From: Kitasatospora sp. Root107 | GTDB lineage: Bacteria > Actinomycetota > Actinomycetes > Streptomycetales > Streptomycetaceae | Length of the DNA: 41,538 nt | Assembly (NCBI RefSeq): GCF_001424875.1 | Contig: NZ_LMCT01000072.1 | Coordinates: forward strand, 336,553-378,090 | Direction of reading: 5' to 3' | Translations under genes and position numbers: made by a program | In this document: piece after piece, positions 1 to 8,043 of the stretch | Layout of the letters: the number at the start of each line of letters is the position of its first letter | Position numbering within the stretch: the first letter of the stretch is position 1 | The notes under the pieces: model-generated | What the model was told of the DNA's origin: nothing | Databases searched by the model: none | The model's input: the letters and a program-made list of their open reading frames with translations, nothing else

Positions 1-1
1 C

Positions 2-127
2 CGCCTGGTCCAGCCCGCGGAGGCCGCGGTCGGAGCAGCCGAGCTGCTCACCGACCCCGAGGTCGCTGTCCTGCACGTCCGGGCCGTCGAGTTCGGCTGC
101 TTCATGCACGAGGTCCGCCGCGCCTGA
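2..127 (+). CDS. C-terminal end of an unidentified protein (partial at left edge)
   Basis: An open frame enters from the left edge and ends at a TGA at 125-127, giving the last 41 residues of a protein. The tail is acidic to hydrophobic, with a segment PEVAVLHVRAVEFG followed by a short basic end. Codon use is GC-biased at third positions, as in the real genes nearby. Too little is present to name a family. The frame lies opposite the reading that would continue the PIN-like remnant, so only one of the two is likely to be coding here. Confidence 0.45.
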   Translation, partial: RLVQPAEAAVGAAELLTDPEVAVLHVRAVEFGCFMHEVRRA

Positions 128-149
128 GGCGACGTCAGCCGACCACGCT

Positions 150-222
150 CACGGCACGGTGGCGAGCGCGACGGCCGACGGGCGGCCTGTAGGCAGGAGG
201 CGTCGGCCACCACGACGATCAC
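150..222 (-). pseudogene. Possible decayed start of a PIN-domain toxin
   Basis: A GTG start at 222-220 overlaps the stop of the upstream antitoxin in a GTGA arrangement, the usual coupling in toxin-antitoxin pairs. The reading begins VIVVVADASCL, which resembles the first beta strand of PIN RNases (hydrophobic run, then the catalytic Asp and Ser/Ala). After about 12 residues it becomes an Arg/Pro/Ser-rich stretch typical of a non-coding frame. A complete PIN toxin needs about 130 residues, and the plus-strand gene ending at 127 occupies that space. This may be a deletion remnant. The resemblance is short and could be chance. Confidence 0.35.
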
Positions 223-470
223 TCGCGATGGCGCTTGGTGGCCTCGTACGTGCGGGCCTGCTCGGACCGGACCTCCTCGGGGCTGAGCGAGCCGGTGCCG
301 GGGTAGCTGGCGATGAAGAACGGCTCGGCCCAGGCGCGGTTGGCCATGGCCGCGAGGTGGATCGCCTCGCGGATGATCTCTGCTTCCGTAGTTCCCCGGC
401 GGGCGGCGGCTGCCTTGATGACGGCCAGGTCCTCGGCCTCGGCATAGACCGTGGTGCGCTTGAGTGCCAT
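219..470 (-). CDS. Ribbon-helix-helix (CopG/Arc-type) antitoxin-like protein
   Basis: An 83-residue protein. The N-terminus (KRTTVYAEAEDLAVIK, about residues 4-19) has the strand-then-helix pattern of ribbon-helix-helix DNA-binding proteins. It is followed by TEAEIIREAIHLAAM, matching the second helix. The acidic C-terminal half would be the toxin-binding tail in VapB-type antitoxins. Such proteins repress their own operon and neutralise a partner toxin. Here the gene directly downstream appears destroyed, leaving an orphan antitoxin. The start ATG at 470 fits the family, whose strand lies at the extreme N-terminus. A stand-alone small repressor is the alternative. Confidence 0.8.
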   Translation of the reverse strand: MALKRTTVYAEAEDLAVIKAAAARRGTTEAEIIREAIHLAAMANRAWAEPFFIASYPGTGSLSPEEVRSEQARTYEATKRHRE

Positions 471-515
471 GCACCTACGGTACGGCCGACTTACGGCCGT
501 CGCGCTGACGGTGGG

Positions 516-809
516 TCAGCTGCCGGAGATGATGCCCAGGCCCTTGGCCAGGTCGTCGGCGTTCATGCAGGGGGTGATGCTGATCTCGGCGTTCAGCTCC
601 CAGAGCGGTTCCAGCATGGGGACCAGGGAGTACTCGTTGGGGAGGTCGACGAACAGGTAGGCGCAGCGGCGGCCGGCCGTGGGGGCGAAGTAGGCGGCCT
701 CGGGCTTGAGGGAGGCCATGATGCCCTGGAGGGCCTTGGGCATGGTGCCGTCGGCGATCAGCCGGTTGGCGGTCTCGGTGTCGAACTCGACCTGGATGAG
801 GGTGCGCAT
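516..809 (-). CDS. Small hypothetical protein, possibly dimeric alpha/beta-barrel fold
   Basis: A 97-residue protein starting at the ATG 809-807, with a GAAAGG ribosome site about ten bases upstream. The N-terminus (MRTLIQVEFDTETANRLIA) is a strand then a helix. A second strand (CAYLFVDLP) and a third (AEISITPCM) follow, the order seen in ferredoxin-like dimeric barrels such as muconolactone isomerase or YCII proteins. I recognise no catalytic motif. The gene lies downstream of xdhC on the same strand with a gap of about 116 bases, so it may or may not be cotranscribed. Function unknown. Confidence 0.7.
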   Translation of the reverse strand: MRTLIQVEFDTETANRLIADGTMPKALQGIMASLKPEAAYFAPTAGRRCAYLFVDLPNEYSLVPMLEPLWELNAEISITPCMNADDLAKGLGIISGS

Positions 810-925
810 GGTCCTGGCACCTTTCGTCACCTGGGGGCGGTGACGGGCCGACAGGTGAAGGTCGGCCTGTCCTTGCAGACCAGCGTCTCGCGCACGATCC
901 GAGGGCGCCATCCGGGTGAGGTGAT

Positions 926-2098
926 TCAGGCAGCCGCAGACGGGACGGCCTCGGCGGCGCGGGCCAGGTCGTGGTGGATCGGTCCTTCGCCGGCCGAGAG
1001 CGGGAGGCAGGAGCCGCCGCGGCGGTGGGCGACGATCTCGGCGGCGACCGAGACGGCGGTCTCCTCGGGGGTGCGGGCACCGAGGTCGAGGCCGATCGGG
1101 GAGCGCAGGCGGCCGATCTCGGCGTCGGTCAGGCCGACCTCGCGGAGGCGGGCGTTGCGGTCGCGGTGGGTCTTGCGGGAGCCCATCGCGCCGACGAAGG
1201 CGACCGGCAGCCGCAGGGCGCGCTCCAGCAGCGGGATGTCGAACTTGGCGTCGTGGGTGAGCACGCACAGCACGGTGCGGCCGTCCAGCAGAGCGAGTTG
1301 GGAGTCGAGGTAGCGGTGCGGCCAGTCGACCACCACCTCGTCGGCCTCGGGGAAGCGCCGGGCGGTGGCGAAGACCGGGCGGGCGTCGCAGACGGTGACC
1401 CGGTAGCCGAGGAACTTGCCGATCCGCACCACCGCCGCCGCGAAGTCGATCGCGCCGAACACGATCATCCGGGGCGCGGGCACGTACGACTCGATGAAGA
1501 AGGTGACCGTGCCCTGGTCGGAGTCGTCACAGGGGCGGCCGTCCAGGCCGAGCACCAGCTGCCCGGTGCGGCCCGCGTCGAGCATGGCCCGCGCCTCGGC
1601 GACAGCGGCGCGTTCCAGCAGAATAGTGGTCGAGGGGGCCGGGGTGAGCGAGCCGTGGTGGGTGTCGGCGGTGACCGCGACGGTGGCGCCGAGCAGGCCG
1701 GCCGGGCCGGCCACGATCCGGGCCAGCGCGACCGGGGTGCCGGAGGCGATGTAGGTGATGCCCGCGTCGAGCGCGGGGTCGGCGCCGGGGACCACCGGCT
1801 GGACGAAGACGTCCAGGATGCCGCCGCAGGTGAGGCCGACCGCGAAGGCGTCCTCGTCGCTGTAGCCGAACCGCTCCAGGACGGGGGTGCCGGAGGCGAT
1901 CGCCTCCTGGCAGAGCTCGTACACCGCGCCCTCGACGCAGCCGCCGGAGACCGAGCCGATCGCCTCGCCGTCCGCGTCCACCGCGAGCGCTGCGCCCGGG
2001 TCGCGCGGCGCGCTGCCGGAGACGCCGACCACGGTGGCCACGGCGAAGGAGCGCCCGGAGGAGTGCCAGGCCAGCAGCTGCTCGGCGATGTCCTGCAT
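926..2098 (-). CDS. xdhC: XdhC family molybdenum cofactor insertion/sulfuration factor
   Basis: A 390-residue cytoplasmic protein of the XdhC/CoxI family, which binds molybdenum cofactor, helps its sulfuration and inserts it into xanthine dehydrogenase. The N-terminal domain has the conserved Cys-containing SGGCVEG motif (residues 51-57). The C-terminal Rossmann part begins at MIVFGAIDFAAAVVR and contains LTHDAKFD and the FVGAMGSRKTH segment typical of the family. The start is the ATG at 2098, preceded by GGGAG at seven bases; upstream in-frame extensions have no such site. It lies 82 bases after the NCS2 permease and follows the xanthine dehydrogenase operon in the same direction, which fits its role. 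Confidence 0.93.
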   Translation of the reverse strand: MQDIAEQLLAWHSSGRSFAVATVVGVSGSAPRDPGAALAVDADGEAIGSVSGGCVEGAVYELCQEAIASGTPVLERFGYSDEDAFAVGLTCGGILDVFVQPVVPGADPALDAGITYIASGTPVALARIVAGPAGLLGATVAVTADTHHGSLTPAPSTTILLERAAVAEARAMLDAGRTGQLVLGLDGRPCDDSDQGTVTFFIESYVPAPRMIVFGAIDFAAAVVRIGKFLGYRVTVCDARPVFATARRFPEADEVVVDWPHRYLDSQLALLDGRTVLCVLTHDAKFDIPLLERALRLPVAFVGAMGSRKTHRDRNARLREVGLTDAEIGRLRSPIGLDLGARTPEETAVSVAAEIVAHRRGGSCLPLSAGEGPIHHDLARAAEAVPSAAA

Positions 2099-2180
2099 TT
2101 CGGGGCTCCCAACGGAAGAAGAGGGGTGGAACGGGCCGGCCGCTGTGCGAGGGCTGACCCCCCGCACAGCGGCTCTGGTA

Positions 2181-3665
2181 CTAGTGAACTCCCAGCCAGG
2201 CCTTGATCGGAGTCAAGGCGAAGTAGATCAGGAAGACACCGGTGAGGATCCACATCAGCGGACCGGGCTCGCGCCACTTGCCGCGGCCTGCCTTGATCAC
2301 GCAGTAGGTGACAACACCGGCCGCGACACCGGCGGTGATGCTGTAGGTGAACGGCATCAGGACGCAGGTGAGGAAGGCCGGGATGGCGACCTCGCGGTCG
2401 GACCAGTCGATGTGCCGGGCCTGACTCATCATCATGGAGCCGATCACCACCAGGGCGGCCGAGGCCACCTGGACCGGCACGATGCCGGCGAGCGGGGTGA
2501 AGAAGAGCATCAGGGTGAAGACGCCACCGGTGACCACGGAGGCCAGGCCGGTACGGGAACCCTCGCCGACGCCGGTCGCGGACTCGACGAAGACGGTCTG
2601 CCCGGAGGCACCCGACAGGCCGCCGATGGCGCCACCGGCACCGTCCACGAAGAGCGCCTTGCTCAGGCCGGGCATCCGGCCCTGCTTGTCGGCCAGACCG
2701 GCCTCGGTGCCGACGCCGATGATGGTGGCCATCGCGTCGAAGAAGCCGGCCAGCACCAGGGTGAAGACGGCGACCGAGGCGGAGATGGCACCCATGCCCT
2801 GGCTGCCGAAGGCACCGAACAGGTCGACGTGACCGAAGAGGCCGAAGTCGGGGGCGGCCACCGGGCCGTCACCGGGCCACTTGGGCACCTGCAGGCCCCA
2901 GACCTTGTCGTCCAGACCGGCGGCCGCGTTCACGATGAAGGCGATCGCGGTGCCGGCCGCGAGGCCGATCAGGATCGCGCCCCGGGTGTTGCGGACCAGC
3001 AGCACGAAGATGGTCAGCAGGGTGATGCAGAAGATCAGCACGGGCCAGCCGGACAGCTCACCGGTGGGGCCGAGCGAGAGCAGCGGACCCTTGCCTGCGA
3101 AGACGAAGCCCGCCTTGTTCAGACCGATCAGAGCGATGAACAGGCCGATGCCTATGGTGATCGCGTGCTTGATCGGCAGCGGGATGCCGTTCATGATCTT
3201 CTCGCGCAGACCGGAGACGACCAGCAGCACGATGGCCAGGCCGTAGATCACACAGAGCCCGAAGGCCTGTTCCCAGGTGGTGTGCGGGACGACGATCGCG
3301 GAGATCGCGCCGGAGACCGAGAGTCCGGCCGCCGCGGCCAGCGGCACGTTGCCGACCACGCCGAGCAGGATCGTGGTCACGGCGGCGGCGAGCGCGGTGG
3401 CCGTGGTGAGCTGCGCGTGGTCCAGGTGCACGCCGTTCTTGTCGGCGCCGCCGAGCAGGATCGGGTTGAGCAACAGGATGTAGGCCATCGCCATGAAGGT
3501 GGTGAGGCCACCGCGGAGCTCATTGCCGAAGGTCGAGCCGCGCGCCGATATCTTGAAGTAGGCGTCCAGCTTGTTCTTCGGCGGGTTTGCCTCGGACGGC
3601 GTGAGGGTGTCGTCCGTGGCGGGTCTGTCGTCAGTGGTGCCGGGCTCCGTGGAGATCCGGGTCAT
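2181..3665 (-). CDS. NCS2 (AzgA-like) purine permease
   Basis: A 494-residue membrane protein with many hydrophobic helices, of the AzgA/PbuG/GhxP branch of the NCS2 (nucleobase-cation symporter 2) family, which imports hypoxanthine, guanine or adenine. Family marks are the N-terminal ELRGGLTTFMAMAYIL helix, NPILLGG, the GTEAGLADKQGRMPGL loop and the SGASGQTVFVESATGVGEGSRTG region containing the ESA/TGV substrate-site motif. The ATG at 3665 has GGGAG five bases upstream; a TTG four codons earlier is less likely. It sits between the xanthine dehydrogenase genes and xdhC, so a purine substrate is expected. The exact base cannot be told from sequence. Confidence 0.93.
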   Translation of the reverse strand: MTRISTEPGTTDDRPATDDTLTPSEANPPKNKLDAYFKISARGSTFGNELRGGLTTFMAMAYILLLNPILLGGADKNGVHLDHAQLTTATALAAAVTTILLGVVGNVPLAAAAGLSVSGAISAIVVPHTTWEQAFGLCVIYGLAIVLLVVSGLREKIMNGIPLPIKHAITIGIGLFIALIGLNKAGFVFAGKGPLLSLGPTGELSGWPVLIFCITLLTIFVLLVRNTRGAILIGLAAGTAIAFIVNAAAGLDDKVWGLQVPKWPGDGPVAAPDFGLFGHVDLFGAFGSQGMGAISASVAVFTLVLAGFFDAMATIIGVGTEAGLADKQGRMPGLSKALFVDGAGGAIGGLSGASGQTVFVESATGVGEGSRTGLASVVTGGVFTLMLFFTPLAGIVPVQVASAALVVIGSMMMSQARHIDWSDREVAIPAFLTCVLMPFTYSITAGVAAGVVTYCVIKAGRGKWREPGPLMWILTGVFLIYFALTPIKAWLGVH

Positions 3666-3833
3666 GTCCACTCCCAAGGTTCAAAGGGGGTTGGGGTGGG
3701 CGAGTCGACCTGATTTGCCGGTTGGAGGAGGCACAGGGGGACTGTTCGACTCACGAGGTGCACACTCAAGCGGGTGCGGGGTGGTACGCACTGCTGCAGA
3801 ACCCCGGCGTGGGAGAGGCGGCAGCGATGGTGC

Positions 3834-3848
3834 TTGACGGTGCGTCAA
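3834..3848. promoter_or_regulatory. Perfect inverted repeat upstream of the purine permease
   Basis: TTGACG and CGTCAA form a perfect 6-bp inverted repeat around GTG. It lies about 170 bases upstream of the permease ATG and just past the xanthine dehydrogenase terminator. On the minus strand TTGACG could also be a -35 element. An operator for a purine-responsive regulator is one possibility; no factor can be assigned. Confidence 0.4.
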
Positions 3849-3868
3849 CTGTTCTGCTGTGTGGTGCG

Positions 3869-3905
3869 CCCCGGGGCGGCGGGGAAGACGGTCGCCGCCC
3901 CGGGG
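3869..3905 (-). terminator. Hairpin terminator of the xanthine dehydrogenase operon
   Basis: CCCCGGGGCGGCG (3869-3881) and CGCCGCCCCGGGG (3893-3905) pair perfectly over 13 bp around an 11-base loop. The stem starts 11 bases past the stop codon of the molybdopterin subunit gene. There is no U-tract, as is common in streptomycete terminators. It separates the catalytic operon from the permease-xdhC unit, implying the latter has its own promoter or depends on read-through. Confidence 0.8.
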
Positions 3906-3916
3906 AGGCTTGGTGG

Positions 3917-6277
3917 CTAGAGCGTTCCGGTGAGGTGCTCCGGCCGGACCGGGATCCGGTTCAGGGCGATCCCCGTGGCGGCCCGGATTGCGGCGACGAT
4001 CGAGGGCGTGGCGGAGACGGTGGGGGCCTCGCCGACACCGCGCAGCCCGTACGGGGCGTTCGGGTCGGGAAGTTCGAGGATCTCCACCGGGATCGGCGGG
4101 GTGTCCAGGATGGTGGGGATCAGGTAGTCGGTGAAGGAGGCGTTGCGCACCTTCCCGTCCTTGACGATGATCTCCTCCATCACGGCCAGGCCGAGCGCCT
4201 GGGTGCAGCCACCCTGGATCTGGCCGACCACCGAGAGCGGGTTGAGCGCCTTGCCGACGTCCTGGACGGCGGTCAGCTCGACCACCTTGATCAGACCCAG
4301 CTCGACGTCCACGTCGACCACCGCGCGGTTGGCGCAGAAGGTGTACTGGACGTGGCCGAAGCCCTGCCCGGTCTCCTTGTCGAACGGGACGGTCGGGCGG
4401 TGGTGGTGCTCGCGGGTGAGGTCGATGGCCTCCTCGCCGAGCAGGTCCACCATCGGCACCAGCGCGCCGGCCGACTCGGAGACCACCTTGCCACCGACCA
4501 GGTCGATGTCGTTGTGGGTCCAGCCGTAGCGCCGGCGGCCCTTGGTGATCAGCGCCTGCTTGACCGCCTCGGCGGCCAGCTTCACCGCGCCACCGGTCAT
4601 GTAGGTCTGCCGCGAGGCGGAGGTCGAACCGGCCGACCCCACCTCGGTGTTGGCCGGGTGGATGGTGACCTGTTCGACGCCGAGCTCGGTCCGGGCGATC
4701 TGGGCGTGCACGGTGACGCCGCCCTGGCCGACCTCGGCCATCGCGGTGTGCACCATGGCGACCGGCTCGCCGCCGATGACCTCCAGGCGGACCCGGGCGG
4801 TGGAGTAGTCGTCGAAGCCCTCGGAGAAGCCGACGTTCTTGATGCCGACCGAGTAGCCGATGCCGCGGACGATGCCCTCGCCGTGCGAGGTGTTGGACAG
4901 CGCGCCGGGGACGGCCCGGATGTCCAGGTTGTCCAGGTCGAGCGGCGGCGGCAGCGGCATGTCCTTGACCCGCTGGAGCAGCTCGGCGACCGGGGCCGGC
5001 GAGTCGATCAGCTGGCCGGTGGGCATGTGGTCGCCCTCCGACATCGCGTTCAGCTGCCGCAGCTCGACCGGGTCCATGCCCAGTTCGGCCGCCAGCTTGT
5101 CCATCTGCGACTCGTAGCCGAAGGCCGCCTGGACCGCGCCGAAGCCGCGCATCGCGCCGCAGGACGGGTTGTTGCTGTAGAGCGCGATGGCGTGCATCCG
5201 CACGTTCGGGATCACGTACGGGCCGTGGCCCAGCGAGGCGGCGTTGCCGACCACGGCGGGGGAGGCGGAGGCGTACGCGCCGCCGTCCAGCACCAGGCGG
5301 GCGTCGGCGTAGACCAGCTTGCCGTCGCGGGTGGCGCCGTGCTCGTAGTACATCTTGGCCGGGTGGCGGTGCACGTGGCCGAAGAAGGACTCGTCCCGGG
5401 CGTAGACGATCTTGACCGGCTTGCCGGTGTGCATCGCCAGCAGCGAGGCGTGGATCTGCATCGACAGGTCCTCGCGGCCGCCGAAGGCGCCGCCGACACC
5501 CGCGAGGGTGAGCCGGACCTTCTCCTCCGGCAGACCCAGTACGGGGGCCATCTGCTGACGGTCCACGTGCAGCCACTGGGTGGCCACGTAGAGGTCGATG
5601 CCGCCGTCCTCGGAGGGCACCGCGAGACCGGACTCCGGGCCGAGGAAGGCCTGGTCCTGCATGCCGACCTCGTAGTGGCCGCTGACCACCACGTCGGCCA
5701 GCGCGCGGACCTCGTCGGTCACGCCGAGGCCGGAGACCAGCTTCTGCTCGTGGCAGATGTTGTCGTACCCGTGCGACTTGTACTCGTGCGGCTCGTGCAC
5801 GTAGCCGTGGGTCTGCGGGTCGAGGCACTGCTCCTCGGTGACGATCGGGGTGAGCACCTCGTACTCGACCTTGATCTTCTTCACCGCACGGCGGGCCGTC
5901 TCCGGGTGGTCGGCCGCGACCAGCGCGATCGCCTCACCGTGGTAGCGGACCTTGTCGATCGCCAGGGCCGGCTGGTCCTGGATCTCCAGGCCGTAGAACT
6001 TCGAGCCCGGGATGTCGTTGTGGGTCAGCACCGCGTAGACGCCGGGCACCTTGAGCGCCTCGGAGATGTCCACGCTCAGCAGGTTGGCCCGGGGGTGCGG
6101 CGAGCGCAGCGCCATGCCCCAGAGCATGTCCTCGTGCCACATGTCGGAGGAGTAGGCGAACTCGCCCTTGACCTTCAGATTGCCGTCCGGGCGCAGCGGC
6201 GAGCCGCCGATGCCGTCCGGGCTGGAGGTCCGGATGTCCTGCAGGTTCTTCTGACCCTGGATGGTACGAGTGCTCAT
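3917..6277 (-). CDS. Xanthine dehydrogenase, molybdopterin-binding catalytic subunit
   Basis: A 786-residue protein carrying the molybdenum site where hypoxanthine and xanthine are hydroxylated. It has the aldehyde oxidase/xanthine dehydrogenase a/b hammerhead near residues 30-145. Cofactor-binding motifs include GGAFGGRED (262-270) and GAMRGFG. The GVGE motif near the C-terminus supplies the catalytic base Glu750. I chose the ATG at 6277, which overlaps the stop of the 2Fe-2S subunit gene (ATGA); the longer open frame upstream overlaps that gene and is a shadow. It is the last gene of a three-subunit operon like Bacillus pucC-pucE-pucD. Related dehydrogenases for other N-heterocycles cannot be excluded, but the permease, XdhC and PucR context favours purines. 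Confidence 0.95.
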   Translation of the reverse strand: MSTRTIQGQKNLQDIRTSSPDGIGGSPLRPDGNLKVKGEFAYSSDMWHEDMLWGMALRSPHPRANLLSVDISEALKVPGVYAVLTHNDIPGSKFYGLEIQDQPALAIDKVRYHGEAIALVAADHPETARRAVKKIKVEYEVLTPIVTEEQCLDPQTHGYVHEPHEYKSHGYDNICHEQKLVSGLGVTDEVRALADVVVSGHYEVGMQDQAFLGPESGLAVPSEDGGIDLYVATQWLHVDRQQMAPVLGLPEEKVRLTLAGVGGAFGGREDLSMQIHASLLAMHTGKPVKIVYARDESFFGHVHRHPAKMYYEHGATRDGKLVYADARLVLDGGAYASASPAVVGNAASLGHGPYVIPNVRMHAIALYSNNPSCGAMRGFGAVQAAFGYESQMDKLAAELGMDPVELRQLNAMSEGDHMPTGQLIDSPAPVAELLQRVKDMPLPPPLDLDNLDIRAVPGALSNTSHGEGIVRGIGYSVGIKNVGFSEGFDDYSTARVRLEVIGGEPVAMVHTAMAEVGQGGVTVHAQIARTELGVEQVTIHPANTEVGSAGSTSASRQTYMTGGAVKLAAEAVKQALITKGRRRYGWTHNDIDLVGGKVVSESAGALVPMVDLLGEEAIDLTREHHHRPTVPFDKETGQGFGHVQYTFCANRAVVDVDVELGLIKVVELTAVQDVGKALNPLSVVGQIQGGCTQALGLAVMEEIIVKDGKVRNASFTDYLIPTILDTPPIPVEILELPDPNAPYGLRGVGEAPTVSATPSIVAAIRAATGIALNRIPVRPEHLTGTL

Positions 6278-6759
6278 TCGGAGGCCGCCTTCGCGCACTT
6301 GCGGGCGGAAGCGAGCCGCACCGCGTCCATGATCTTCTCGTAACCGGTGCAGCGGCACAGGTTGCCCGACAGCGCCTCGCGGATGTCGTTGTCGCTCGGC
6401 TGCGGCTCGTCCGCGAGCAGCGCGTCGGTCTGCACCAGCAGACCGGGGGTGCAGAAGCCGCACTGCACGGCGCCCGCGTCGACGAACGCCTGCTGGACCA
6501 GGCCCAGCTCGCCGTTCTCGTCGGTCAGGCCCTCGACGGTGCGGACCTCGCGGTCCTGCACCTGACCGGCCGCGACCAGACAGGAACAGACCGGGGTGCC
6601 GTCCAGGTAGACCGTGCAGGAACCGCACTCACCCTGCTCGCAGGCGTTCTTGGAGCCCGGCAGGCCGACCCGCTCGCGCAGCACGTAGAGCAGGCTCTCG
6701 CCCTCCCAGACGTCGTCCGCCTCGACGGGCTTGCCGTTGGCGGTGAAAGTGACCCTCAT
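6274..6759 (-). CDS. Xanthine dehydrogenase, 2Fe-2S iron-sulfur subunit
   Basis: A 161-residue protein that passes electrons from the molybdenum site to FAD. The N-terminal plant-type ferredoxin domain has Cys40, Cys45, Cys48 and Cys60 (CEQGECGSC and later Cys). The helical second domain has Cys100, Cys103, Cys135 and Cys137 (QCGFCTPG and GNLCRCTGY). The length is typical of separate small subunits. The ATG at 6759 overlaps the stop of the FAD subunit gene, and its own stop overlaps the start of the molybdopterin gene, so the three are translationally coupled. Confidence 0.96.
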   Translation of the reverse strand: MRVTFTANGKPVEADDVWEGESLLYVLRERVGLPGSKNACEQGECGSCTVYLDGTPVCSCLVAAGQVQDREVRTVEGLTDENGELGLVQQAFVDAGAVQCGFCTPGLLVQTDALLADEPQPSDNDIREALSGNLCRCTGYEKIMDAVRLASARKCAKAASE

Positions 6760-7643
6760 GCCGCGCTCCTGATCTGCTTGCTGTAGTCGTTCCAGGTCCA
6801 GGTCAGCGTGCGGCGGGCCATCACGGCCAGCGAGTGCCGCCGGTAGTCGGCGGTGCCCCGGACATCGTCGATCGGCGAGGCGGCGGCCTTCACCAGCTCA
6901 CCGAACTGCTGGATCACCTCGGCGCCCAGCAGGTCTCCCGACTCCCACAGACCGCGCTCGGCGAGCACGCCCTGCAGGTACTCCTCGGCCTCCACGGCGC
7001 GGCGCGGCGTGGGGGCAGCCGAGCCGATCCCGGTACCGACCGTGCCGTTCTTCGGGTGCAGCGCGAAGCCGAACGCACAGACCGCGATGACCATCGCGTT
7101 CCGGGTGCCGATCTTCGAGAACTGCTGCGGGCCGTCCGCCACCGGGATGTGGACGGCGCGGATCAGCTCGTCCTGCTCCAGGCTGTTGCGCTTGACGCCG
7201 ACGTAGAACTCGTCGATCGGGATCATCCGGGTGCCGCGCACCGAGGTGGCCTCGACGAAGACGTCACGGCCGGCGGCGAGCAGCGCGGGGTGCGCGTCAC
7301 CGGCGGGCGAGGCGCCGCCGAGGTTGCCGCCGACGCCACCGCGGTTGCGGATCTGCGGCGAGCCCACGGTGTGCGAGGCGAGCGCGAGACCGGGGAGGGG
7401 CCCGGACAGCTCGTCGATGATCCGGGTGTAGGGGACCGAGGCGCCGAGCCTGACGACGTCGCCGTCGTTCGACCACTCGGTCAGCTCGGTGATGCGGTTC
7501 AGGTCGAGAATCGCGGATGGCCGGTGCACGTCGAAGTTCATCTCGACCATGACGTCCGTGCCGCCCGAAATCGGCAGCGCGGTCGGGTACTCAGCCTTCG
7601 CCGCGAGCGCCTCGTCCCAGGTACCGGGCCGAAGGAACTCCAT
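6756..7643 (-). CDS. Xanthine dehydrogenase, FAD-binding subunit
   Basis: A 295-residue FAD-binding protein that hands electrons to NAD. It begins with MEFLRPGTWDEALA. The ALPISGGTDVMVEM segment (about residues 22-35) is the PCMH-type FAD pyrophosphate site. TVGSPQIRNRGGVGGNLGGASPAGD (about 91-115) is the second flavin motif. The C-terminal part is the CO dehydrogenase flavoprotein C-domain. The ATG at 7643 is preceded by GAGGAG. It is the first gene of the operon and its promoter must lie in the 400-base region shared with the divergent pucR-like gene. Confidence 0.95.
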   Translation of the reverse strand: MEFLRPGTWDEALAAKAEYPTALPISGGTDVMVEMNFDVHRPSAILDLNRITELTEWSNDGDVVRLGASVPYTRIIDELSGPLPGLALASHTVGSPQIRNRGGVGGNLGGASPAGDAHPALLAAGRDVFVEATSVRGTRMIPIDEFYVGVKRNSLEQDELIRAVHIPVADGPQQFSKIGTRNAMVIAVCAFGFALHPKNGTVGTGIGSAAPTPRRAVEAEEYLQGVLAERGLWESGDLLGAEVIQQFGELVKAAASPIDDVRGTADYRRHSLAVMARRTLTWTWNDYSKQIRSAA

Positions 7644-8043
7644 GCGGGTCTCTCCTCAAGTCGTCGCCAGCCGGACAATTGGGCACAGTGCCCGGTATTC
7701 GGTGTATCGGACCTTGCTACCGCCTCGTTGCCTCGGCGTTGAGTCCTGGTCACCGGGGTGTGTCCGGCGGCGTGTTGCCAGTGAACCGCCGACCGCTCTC
7801 CCGGAGGCAGTCACCGATGGCATGAAGCCCTTGCCTCGGTGTCGCCCGGCATCCTGTACGTTCCTCTAAGGCGGACAATTGCCCTGTACAGCGAAGTGCG
7901 CGCCACTACTTACGACCGTAATCCGGCCGTGATTCGGACGCTACGGCCCCGTGACCCGGCGTCGGGTTGATACGTAACACCGATCGCCCCGAGTCGGGCA
8001 CACTGTCCCCCCGAAACCCCTGTTCAGACGAAGGAGTCTGCGG
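7644..8043. promoter_or_regulatory. Shared regulatory region between xanthine dehydrogenase operon and PucR-type gene
   Basis: A 400-base divergent intergenic region. CGGACAATTG occurs twice on the plus strand (7672-7681 and 7872-7881), 200 bases apart. Next to the first copy is the palindrome GGGCAC-A-GTGCCC (7681-7693). CCTGTAC occurs at 7853-7859 and again at 7883-7889, 30 bases apart. These are candidate operators for the adjacent PucR protein or for nitrogen control. I could not place -10/-35 elements with confidence. Confidence 0.5.

Noticed and set aside
971..2206. Long plus-strand frame opposite xdhC
   Set aside because: Low-complexity Gly/Ala/Asp/Arg sequence with no motif; it is the shadow of the XdhC gene.
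3666..3833. tRNA gene in the gap upstream of the permease
   Set aside because: I found no T-loop GTTCRANNC and no cloverleaf arms with correct spacing.
3722..6343. Very long plus-strand open frame (873 codons) opposite the xanthine dehydrogenase genes
   Set aside because: Composition is rich in Gly, Val, Arg, Asp and His in a pattern typical of the reverse strand of GC-rich genes. The minus strand carries clear catalytic motifs here.
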